Source: Nitrosomonadales bacterium
Lineage (GTDB): Bacteria; Pseudomonadota; Gammaproteobacteria; Burkholderiales; Gallionellaceae
Assembly: GCA_003235435.1 (NCBI GenBank)
Contig: QJWF01000255.1
Span: forward strand, 1 to 5,013
Length of the DNA stretch: 5,013 nt
Reading direction: 5' to 3'
The number at the start of each line of letters is the position of its first letter. Position 1 is the first letter of the stretch. Positions 1 through 5,013 of this stretch are shown here, one piece after another. Under the pieces are notes generated by a model, which was not told where the DNA came from, did not search any database, and saw only the letters and a program-made list of their open reading frames with translations. The translations under genes were made by a program, and so were the position numbers.

Positions 1-2595
1 CGATTGGTAGATATCCCGGCATTCCTCTCTTGCCTGTTGAGCTGAAGCATATTCGTGGATTTCCGCCAGCGCCCCCGCCAGCCGGTTGAGCGCGGCTGCG
101 AGTTCAAATGGGCGCTCCAGTTCACGCCACAGTGCGACGCTTGGAAGAACATATTGAATGGCTTTTTCAAACTCTCCTGCATGGTAGGCAATTGATCCCA
201 GAAAGTATTTGCCTTTCGCCGTTCCGGCTGTATAGGAAATATCCTCAGCCATCTGGAGCGCTTCTTCAGCCTGCGCCTGCAAATTCGCGAGTTCACCTGC
301 TAATTCAGCCAGTTCGCAATACTTCAAGAGAGCGTCGATCTCTCCACGCTGATCGCCGAGTTGCTGGAATAGAACTTGTGCTTGCTGGGCACATTGCAAC
401 CCATAGTTGAAATCAGATATTGCTGAAGACAAGTCAGCCGCTGCCAGCAGGGCATGTCCGCGCTGAAGCGAGACGGCTCTCTGTGTGTCTTCCAAGACAC
501 GTTGCAGCCAGCGGCGCCCTTCCTGGAAAAATCCACCCAGTTCCCAGAAATTCAGGTTCGTCCCCAATTGCGCGACCAATCCAAGTGCCTGCTCCTGGTT
601 GTGAGCAACTAACCATTCAAACGCACGTTGCACGTTATCGTGATCATTTACAACGGTCTGCAATCGCTCAGGGAATGGTTGCCCCAGGTGGTTTTCTGCA
701 GCTTGAGTGACGAGCTCAGCAAAGTAGCGGGCGTGACGTTCCAGCACCTGCGCTTCCTGATCACTGCCACGCAACTGCTCCTGCGCAAACTGCCGGATGG
801 TCTCATGCATGTTGTAGCGTTGGTGTTCAGCATCGGCGCCAAAGACCACCAGCGAATGATCGACCAACTCAGCGAGGATATTGGCGCATACATCCCCAGG
901 CGCACTGACCGCCTCGGCAGCTTCCAATGTCCACCCTCCAGCAAAGACCGATAAACAATGCAATGCCGAACGTGCCTGGGCGTTCAAGAGTTCATAGGAC
1001 CAATCGATCAAGGTATGTAATGTGCGTTGACGCGGCAAGGTTTCGCTCACCTGCCTATTCAGCCAGGCAAAGCGTTGACCCAACCGTTCGGCGATCGCTT
1101 CGATGGGCAGTGCACGGGTTTGCGCGGCGGCGATTTCGATCGCCAATGGAATACCGTCGAGGTGTTGACAGATACGAACAACCGCCATGATATTCGCGTC
1201 GGTGAGCGTGAAATGCAAATGTGATTGTGCAGCGCGGTCTGTGAACAGTTGAACCGAGTCGAAGTTCAGCGCGTCCGCAACCGTGAGTCGTTCCGCGTCA
1301 TCGATCCCAGGGGTGGCAAATGGCTCCAGTCGGACTACATGCTCCTCGTCAAGGTGAAGCGGGATACGGCTCGTCGCAAGTACGGTCAGCCCCGCAATCT
1401 CGCGGGAAAGCGTTTGGACGAGACGCGCACAGGCTTTCACTACATGTTCACAATTATCCAACACCAGGAGCATGGTCTTGTCATGCAAAAAGTCCACTAT
1501 TGTGCTTGTGGATGAGCGACCAGTGTTGGTCGGCAAATGCAACGCCGCCGCGACAGCATCATCCACGGATCTTTCATCAGTAACGCCTGACAATTCAACA
1601 AAGCAAATGTCTTGAGCGAAAACGCCTGACATGCGGTGGGCAACCTCGATCGCGAGACGGGTCTTGCCCACGCCACCCGGTCCTGCCAATGTCACCAGTC
1701 TGACTGTTCTTCGTGACAGAAAATCGACCAGACGCGCGGATTCTTGCTGGCGCCCAAAAAAGCGCGTCAGGGCGGGCGGTAGTTCAACGTTTGCAGTATG
1801 TGAGTCACCCGATGCTCGGGCACGGATCTGTTCGGCCAGTGTCACGGTTTCAACAGCCGGAGCGAGACCAAGTTCGGTCCCTAACACGCGGCGGCAGGTT
1901 TCGTAGACATCCAATGCAGCGCTGCGTCGATCCGCGCGCGCAAGCACACCCATCAATTGACGGTAAACGGTTTCGCGCAGGGGTTCGTATTCGAGCAGAC
2001 GGCGTATGGCGCGTTCGGCGTCTGCCAGTTGGCCGGCGCGTTCATGAAAAGCAGCGAGCTGTTCCAGCACTGAGGTCACCTGCGCGTGGAAGTGTCGGCG
2101 CTGTGAAAGGAGCCACTCTTCGAACTGCAGGCAATCGCCAAGCGAGAATTCATCCAAAAAATCGCCGCGCGCCAATTCGAGCGCCTGTGTCAGCCGTACA
2201 GCGCACTCAGCACAAACGTACGGATCCGAATGCAGATGGAGGCGGCAGGTCTCGGTCAGGGAGTTGAAACGGGCCACATCCAATTCATGATCGCTGAGAG
2301 GGTTGAAGCGCAAGGCAAGTCGATCCCCAATCAGATATGGTTGTTCATCGGTATTCTTTATCCCCAAGGCTTTCTGAAGATGTGCCCAAGTGACGCGGAG
2401 ATTGTTTTGCGCGGCAGGAGTCGGCAAGTCGGGCCATAGCAAGCCCAACAGGAATTCACGGCTGTGAGCATGATCTGACTCGATCAGGAGATAGGCCAAC
2501 AATCCGATTGCTTTGCGGTTGGTAAGCGTAATAGCGCCCAACTGGCGATGTTCGATCTGCAAGCGACCAAGGAAGGAAAAAATCAATTCGGGCAA
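1..2595 (-). CDS. AfsR/SARP-type transcriptional regulator (wHTH-BTAD-NB-ARC-TPR), partial: C-terminus beyond left edge
   Basis: This is one uninterrupted reading frame of 865 codons with no stop before the left edge. Numbering from the TTG at 2595, residues about 5-100 form a winged-helix OmpR/SARP-like DNA-binding domain (TNRKAIGLLAYLL, then SREFLLGLLWPDLP). Residues about 103-260 are the bacterial transcriptional activation domain (BTAD: ARGDFLDEF, FEEWLL, ALDVYETCRRVLGTELGL). A STAND-type NB-ARC ATPase follows, with Walker A GPGGVGKT at 305-312, Walker B MLLVLDN at 375-381, a TSR sensor at 408-410 and a GIPLAIE motif at 481-487. After MHETIRQFAQEQL (596-608) comes a helical TPR-like region to the edge. 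In this family, ligand or partner sensing by the ATPase/TPR part is thought to control DNA binding. Residues C117, H120, H122, C128 and C131 form a possible metal site. No ATG is available: TAG-TGA stops lie in frame at 2629-2634, so the start is TTG at 2595 or TTG at 2586. The ligand is unknown. It is divergent from the cytochrome cluster, which it may control. Confidence 0.93.
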   Translation of the reverse strand, partial: MPELIFSFLGRLQIEHRQLGAITLTNRKAIGLLAYLLIESDHAHSREFLLGLLWPDLPTPAAQNNLRVTWAHLQKALGIKNTDEQPYLIGDRLALRFNPLSDHELDVARFNSLTETCRLHLHSDPYVCAECAVRLTQALELARGDFLDEFSLGDCLQFEEWLLSQRRHFHAQVTSVLEQLAAFHERAGQLADAERAIRRLLEYEPLRETVYRQLMGVLARADRRSAALDVYETCRRVLGTELGLAPAVETVTLAEQIRARASGDSHTANVELPPALTRFFGRQQESARLVDFLSRRTVRLVTLAGPGGVGKTRLAIEVAHRMSGVFAQDICFVELSGVTDERSVDDAVAAALHLPTNTGRSSTSTIVDFLHDKTMLLVLDNCEHVVKACARLVQTLSREIAGLTVLATSRIPLHLDEEHVVRLEPFATPGIDDAERLTVADALNFDSVQLFTDRAAQSHLHFTLTDANIMAVVRICQHLDGIPLAIEIAAAQTRALPIEAIAERLGQRFAWLNRQVSETLPRQRTLHTLIDWSYELLNAQARSALHCLSVFAGGWTLEAAEAVSAPGDVCANILAELVDHSLVVFGADAEHQRYNMHETIRQFAQEQLRGSDQEAQVLERHARYFAELVTQAAENHLGQPFPERLQTVVNDHDNVQRAFEWLVAHNQEQALGLVAQLGTNLNFWELGGFFQEGRRWLQRVLEDTQRAVSLQRGHALLAAADLSSAISDFNYGLQCAQQAQVLFQQLGDQRGEIDALLKYCELAELAGELANLQAQAEEALQMAEDISYTAGTAKGKYFLGSIAYHAGEFEKAIQYVLPSVALWRELERPFELAAALNRLAGALAEIHEYASAQQAREECRDIYQS

Positions 2596-2601
2596 TATAG
2601 G

Positions 2602-2604
2602 TCC
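2602..2604 (-). promoter_or_regulatory. Weak ribosome binding site (GGA) before a TTG start
   Basis: On the minus strand a GGA triplet lies six bases before the TTG at 2595. It is the only Shine-Dalgarno-like sequence between the in-frame stops (2629-2634) and the conserved N-terminus, so it favours TTG 2595 over the next TTG at 2586. Being both a weak site and a TTG start, it suggests low translation of the regulator. Confidence 0.35.
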
Positions 2605-2645
2605 AAATAATGATGAATTAATGGCGTTTCACTAAACTGCAAAAG

Positions 2646-2654
2646 AGTATAGCA
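2646..2654 (-). promoter_or_regulatory. Extended -10 promoter for the AfsR-like regulator
   Basis: Read on the minus strand, this is TGCTATACT: a TGn extension directly before a -10 hexamer that matches TATAAT at five of six positions. No convincing -35 lies 16-18 bases upstream, which is usual for extended -10 promoters. Transcription would start near 2639 and leave a leader of about 44 bases before the TTG start at 2595. The match is seen in the sequence; promoter activity is inferred. Confidence 0.5.
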
Positions 2655-2681
2655 CGACGAACGAAAGAGGATGATTAGATG

Positions 2682-2715
2682 ATTCTTATCTCATGTGCCC
2701 ATATGACATTCTTAT
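2682..2715. repeat. Direct repeat ATTCTTAT x2 in the divergent control region (operator candidate)
   Basis: ATTCTTAT occurs exactly at 2682-2689 and again at 2708-2715, 26 bases start to start. The second copy lies in the spacer of the candidate rightward promoter. The first overlaps a short tandem repeat (ATGATTAG at 2671-2678 followed by ATGATTCT at 2679-2686). SARP-type regulators are known to bind short direct repeats near the promoters they activate, so this could be an operator. The known Streptomyces sites are heptamers with about 11-base periodicity, which does not match here. A chance repeat in AT-rich DNA is also possible. Confidence 0.3.
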
Positions 2716-2731
2716 GCGGGATGTCTACTAT
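2703..2731 (+). promoter_or_regulatory. Candidate sigma70-type promoter for the cytochrome cluster
   Basis: ATGACA (2703-2708, five of six to TTGACA) is followed after exactly 17 bases by TACTAT (2726-2731, four of six to TATAAT). Transcription would start near 2738, inside the Shine-Dalgarno sequence, which makes a very short leader and weakens the call. An alternative is ATGATT (2679-2684) with TATGAC (2702-2707), also 17 bases apart but a poorer -35. One rightward promoter is expected in this gap, but which one is unclear. Confidence 0.3.
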
Positions 2732-2736
2732 TCATC

Positions 2737-2743
2737 GAAGGAG
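2737..2743 (+). promoter_or_regulatory. Ribosome binding site of the cytochrome c gene
   Basis: GAAGGAG lies nine bases before the ATG at 2753. It decides the start: an in-frame ATG at 2693 would add 20 unconserved-looking residues ahead of the basic, hydrophobic anchor and has no such site. Confidence 0.75.
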
Positions 2744-2752
2744 TGTCTCTGT

Positions 2753-3652
2753 ATGAAGAAAATTTTCAAGTGGATTGGGATCGTGCTGGGTTCGCTGATT
2801 GGTCTGATTCTTATTGTGGCTTTGATTTTATTTTTGATAGGCAACGCCCGCCTCAATAAGACGTATGATTTCCCGCCTTCTGATCTCACCATTCCCACTG
2901 ATGCGGCAAGCATCGCACACGGCGAACATATCGCCAAGACTTTGTGCGAAGGCTGTCACAGCCCTGACTTGAGCGGAATCAATAACTGGTTTGAAGGCGG
3001 ACCGCTGGGGACTATCGACAGCGCCAACCTAACTTCTGGTGAAGGGGGAGTCGGGCAAACCTTTACCGATGAGGACTTTGTGCGTGCCATCCGTCACGGA
3101 ATTGATCCGAAAGGCAAGCCCACGTTTATGCCTGCGGTTGTCTCCACTGCCCATTTAAGTGATGAGGATCTGGCGGCGGTCATCGCCTATGTCAAATCTG
3201 TGCCGCCGGTCGATCATATTACATACGGAAAACAATTCACACCTCTTGCAAAGATCCTGTTTGCGACGGGTATGCTTCCAGCACTTCCTGCTGAGGTGGT
3301 GAGTCATGAAACCCATGTGACCGCCCCAGCTCCTGGCGTGACTGTTGAATACGGTTCCTATCTTGTGGATACGCATGACTGCCATATTTGTCATGGACAA
3401 AATATGAATGGCGGAAAATTCCCGGATCCAACCAAGAAAATCATTACCCCCAATCTTACGCGGAGCGGTGACCTGAGCACGTGGTCGGAGGCTGATTTTG
3501 TCAATACGCTCAAGACAGGCGTGACTCCACATGGGCATCAGTTAACAGATGATATGCCGTGGAAGGATTTTAGATACATGACCGATGACGAGTTGAAGGC
3601 CATTTGGGCGTATTTGAATTCGCTGCCACCGATGGATCAATATACACCGTAG
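2753..3652 (+). CDS. Membrane-anchored diheme cytochrome c
   Basis: The 299-residue product starts with a basic stretch (MKKIFKW) and one hydrophobic segment at about residues 8-30. This looks like an uncleaved membrane anchor or signal that places the rest outside the cytoplasmic membrane. Two cytochrome c domains follow. Domain 1 has the heme-binding CEGCH at 65-69 and a likely distal Met at M126 in KPTFMPA. Domain 2 has CHICH at 210-214 and a likely distal Met at M268 in DDMPW. Each domain ends with the typical C-terminal helix (DEDLAAVIAYVKSVPP; DDELKAIWAYLNSLPP). The ITPNLT and MTDDELKAIWAYL motifs resemble cytochrome c subunits of membrane alcohol/aldehyde/gluconate dehydrogenases, but those usually carry three hemes. 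The role is electron transfer between a periplasmic or membrane donor and the respiratory chain; the partner is unknown. No dehydrogenase gene is seen next to it. The ABM gene follows after 29 bases, suggesting co-transcription. Confidence 0.93.
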   Translation: MKKIFKWIGIVLGSLIGLILIVALILFLIGNARLNKTYDFPPSDLTIPTDAASIAHGEHIAKTLCEGCHSPDLSGINNWFEGGPLGTIDSANLTSGEGGVGQTFTDEDFVRAIRHGIDPKGKPTFMPAVVSTAHLSDEDLAAVIAYVKSVPPVDHITYGKQFTPLAKILFATGMLPALPAEVVSHETHVTAPAPGVTVEYGSYLVDTHDCHICHGQNMNGGKFPDPTKKIITPNLTRSGDLSTWSEADFVNTLKTGVTPHGHQLTDDMPWKDFRYMTDDELKAIWAYLNSLPPMDQYTP

Positions 3653-3670
3653 TCAAATCCGATTTATCGC

Positions 3671-3675
3671 AGGAG
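3671..3675 (+). promoter_or_regulatory. Ribosome binding site of the ABM-domain gene
   Basis: AGGAG lies six bases before the ATG at 3682. It supports that start over the upstream in-frame TTG at 3604, which would overlap the cytochrome gene and add 26 residues that do not belong to the domain. Confidence 0.75.
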
Positions 3676-3681
3676 CAAACC

Positions 3682-3993
3682 ATGTCAACGGAAAATGAAG
3701 CGTCAATCAAAGTGATCGTTGAACTTCAGGCCAAACCAGGCAAGCGTACTGAACTCAAGAACCTGCTAGAAAGTGTTGAAGCGAAATATGCACCAAGCCA
3801 GACCGGTTTTCTAGGCAGCACGTACTACGAAGTGCTTGATAACCCCAACATACTGATTGAGACCTCTGATTGGACATCAGTTGAGGTGCGGGCAGCCGCC
3901 ATGCAGCAAGCCATGACTGACGGCGCCTATGCACCTCTGGAAGAACTGTTAGCCGCGCCTTTCAGGGCAACGGTCATCAGGCAACTATCTTGA
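3682..3993 (+). CDS. ABM-domain protein, putative quinol monooxygenase (YgiN-like fold)
   Basis: The 103-residue protein has the size and pattern of the dimeric alpha/beta-barrel ABM (antibiotic biosynthesis monooxygenase) superfamily. A first beta strand (IKVIVELQAKPGKR, 9-22) is followed by a helix (ELKNLLESVEA), a central strand region (GFLGSTYYEVLDNPN, 42-56), the typical IETSDWTS (59-66), a second helix, and the end strand APFRATVIRQL (92-102). Family members include quinol monooxygenases such as E. coli YgiN, cofactor-free oxygenases of polyketide biosynthesis, and many proteins of unknown role, so the reaction and substrate cannot be fixed from sequence. No signal peptide is seen, so it is probably cytoplasmic. 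It lies 29 bases after the cytochrome gene and 72 before the PEP-utilising-enzyme-like gene, all on one strand. A redox role on a quinol or aromatic compound would fit the cytochrome neighbour, but this is inference. Confidence 0.85.
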   Translation: MSTENEASIKVIVELQAKPGKRTELKNLLESVEAKYAPSQTGFLGSTYYEVLDNPNILIETSDWTSVEVRAAAMQQAMTDGAYAPLEELLAAPFRATVIRQLS

Positions 3994-4052
3994 CGGATGC
4001 CATGCGCTGTATGTCTTTCATCAGCATATTACTGTTCAAAATAATTTAGAGT

Positions 4053-4059
4053 AAAGGAG
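4053..4059 (+). promoter_or_regulatory. Ribosome binding site of the PEP-utilising-enzyme-like gene
   Basis: AAAGGAG lies six bases before the ATG at 4066 and is a strong Shine-Dalgarno match that fixes the start of the last gene. Confidence 0.75.
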
Positions 4060-4065
4060 CTTATT

Positions 4066-5013
4066 ATGCCTAATTCAACTTCACAAGTACCAACACCCGG
4101 ACAACCCATCCCGACACCACCTGACTTCTCTGTGGTTTGGGATGACCCTCGTGATGCCAAACTCACCTGGATGTCTATTCCCCAATTCAAAACTCCAATA
4201 TCTCCATTAATCTATGCCGTTATCGGCGCGTTCTTAGTAGGGGGCAATGCCGGCTTCGAGGGGGCAGGCTTGCCCTTTGAGATCCGCATCGAGCGCATCA
4301 ACACCTATCCATATATGGGCATGGTACCCAAAGCTGCGCCGCCCGATGTGGTGATGAAAGGCATGGGTCTGCTCAACCGCGCCGCGCCGGGCGTGTTCAA
4401 GATGATGATGGGCAAGGTGGGGGCTGGAATGTCAAAACAACAAGAGGCTGCCCTCAATCCCATCATCGAAAGATTCGATGCCTATTGGGACGATGAACTC
4501 CTGCCGGAGATGAAACAGCACATCGCTTACTTCGAAAGCTGCGACTTGCGCGGCATGAGCTTCGACCAGTTACGCGCACATCTGGCCGAAACACTCAAGC
4601 GTGTGGAGCGTATGGCTGCCCTGCACGGGGTGGTCATGCCGATGCTGTATGCCATGAGCCAGTTCGAAGAGTTGTATTGCGAGTTGTTCGAAGGCGCCAG
4701 CACACTAGATGCCTTGCGACTCACCCAGGGCTTTGACAACAAAACCATGGAAGGCGACCGCGCACTTTGGCGTTTGAGCCGCGCTGCCCGGTCGATACTA
4801 GAAGTACGTGAGATTTTATCCAAACATGCCGCGGGTGAGGTAATCCCTGCTCTGGAAAAATCAGCCGAGAGTCAGCCGTTCCTGGCTGACCTGCACAAAT
4901 GGCTGGCTTATTATGGTCAACGTCTTAACTCTGTCTTTGCACTTGACCAGCCAAGTTGGATCGAAGATCCGACACCCGCCATCCAAAATTTGCAGGCGTA
5001 TGTTGCGATGCCC
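4066..5013 (+). CDS. PEP-utilising-enzyme-like protein (PEP synthase / rifampin phosphotransferase central-domain type), partial: C-terminus beyond right edge
   Basis: The frame is open for 316 codons to the right edge. After a Pro/Thr-rich, probably flexible N-terminus (1-20), residues 25-35 (WDDPRDAKLTW) match the start of the region that follows the ATP-binding domain in rifampin-phosphotransferase-like and PEP-synthase-like proteins. A mainly helical part follows, with HLAETLKRVERMAALHG, FEELYCELF (from 200) and GFDNKTMEGDRALWRLSR (222-239). I recognise that last motif from the central, substrate-binding part of PEP-utilising enzymes of about 600 residues. The mobile phosphohistidine domain would lie beyond the window, so it is not seen. 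The N-terminal ATP-binding (PPDK_N) domain is absent: the protein begins directly with the central part. Such a protein would need a partner to phosphorylate its histidine, as in the split phenylphosphate synthase of Thauera. The family is assigned from remembered motifs; the substrate is unknown. It is probably in one operon with the two genes before it. Confidence 0.65.
   Translation, partial: MPNSTSQVPTPGQPIPTPPDFSVVWDDPRDAKLTWMSIPQFKTPISPLIYAVIGAFLVGGNAGFEGAGLPFEIRIERINTYPYMGMVPKAAPPDVVMKGMGLLNRAAPGVFKMMMGKVGAGMSKQQEAALNPIIERFDAYWDDELLPEMKQHIAYFESCDLRGMSFDQLRAHLAETLKRVERMAALHGVVMPMLYAMSQFEELYCELFEGASTLDALRLTQGFDNKTMEGDRALWRLSRAARSILEVREILSKHAAGEVIPALEKSAESQPFLADLHKWLAYYGQRLNSVFALDQPSWIEDPTPAIQNLQAYVAMP

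Noticed and set aside
108..2439. Many short plus-strand open frames and three minus-strand ones (324-536, 434-616, 648-944) across the regulator region
   Set aside because: All lie inside the single 865-codon minus-strand frame, which has clear domain motifs from end to end. The short frames show no recognisable motif and no good ribosome binding sites.
2677..2691. Short inverted repeat AGAT-N7-ATCT as a hairpin or operator
   Set aside because: Four-base arms are too short to separate from chance; the exact 8-base direct repeat in the same place is the better signal.
2693..2752. Upstream ATG at 2693 as the start of the cytochrome c gene
   Set aside because: It lacks a Shine-Dalgarno sequence, adds residues unlike a signal/anchor, and the ATG at 2753 has GAAGGAG at a good distance and begins with a typical basic-hydrophobic anchor.
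3155..3538. Minus-strand open frames within the cytochrome gene (2728-2937, 3155-3538, 3237-3431)
   Set aside because: They are antisense shadows of a well-supported cytochrome c gene and have no recognisable domain.
3604..3681. Upstream TTG at 3604 as the start of the ABM gene
   Set aside because: It would overlap the end of the cytochrome gene by 49 bases and add residues outside the ABM fold; ATG 3682 has a strong AGGAG.
3994..4065. Terminator or separate promoter between the ABM gene and the last gene
   Set aside because: No stem-loop followed by a T run is visible. AATAAT at 4040-4045 resembles a -10, but the best partner 17 bases upstream (TTCATC) is a poor -35, so I do not call a promoter.
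4527..4823. Minus-strand 98-codon open frame
   Set aside because: It is antisense to the PEP-utilising-enzyme-like gene, whose frame carries conserved motifs at exactly this place.

Overview
The window looks like chromosomal DNA from a bacterium of mixed base composition, most likely a member of the Chloroflexota (Anaerolineae-like) or a relative. This placement is an inference. It rests on the very large BTAD/NB-ARC/TPR regulator, whose BTAD domain carries a Cys-His-His-Cys-Cys cluster that I recall as common in Chloroflexota, and on the style of the neighbouring genes. No rRNA, tRNA or other taxonomic marker is present.

Layout. Positions 1-2595 (minus strand) hold the first 865 codons of one large AfsR/SARP-type regulator, whose C-terminus lies beyond the left edge. 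Positions 2596-2752 are a divergent intergenic control region with a good extended -10 element facing the regulator, a weaker candidate promoter facing right, and short direct repeats. Three genes then run rightwards: a membrane-anchored diheme cytochrome c (2753-3652), a small antibiotic-biosynthesis-monooxygenase (ABM) fold protein (3682-3993), and the N-terminal 316 codons of a PEP-utilising-enzyme-like protein (4066-5013), cut by the right edge. Each has a clear Shine-Dalgarno sequence. The gaps are 29 and 72 bases with no visible terminator, so an operon is plausible.

How the genes may work together. The large ATPase-type regulator sits head to head with the three-gene cluster and is the obvious candidate to control it. 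The cytochrome would carry electrons outside the membrane, the ABM protein may act on a quinol or other small aromatic or oxidised molecule, and the third protein resembles the central part of PEP synthase, rifampin phosphotransferase and phenylphosphate synthase without their ATP-binding domain. A phosphorylation plus redox pathway for a phenolic or quinone-like small molecule fits, but it is a hypothesis. The window contains no gene-free stretch longer than 300 bases, no mobile element, no CRISPR array and no RNA gene that I can see.
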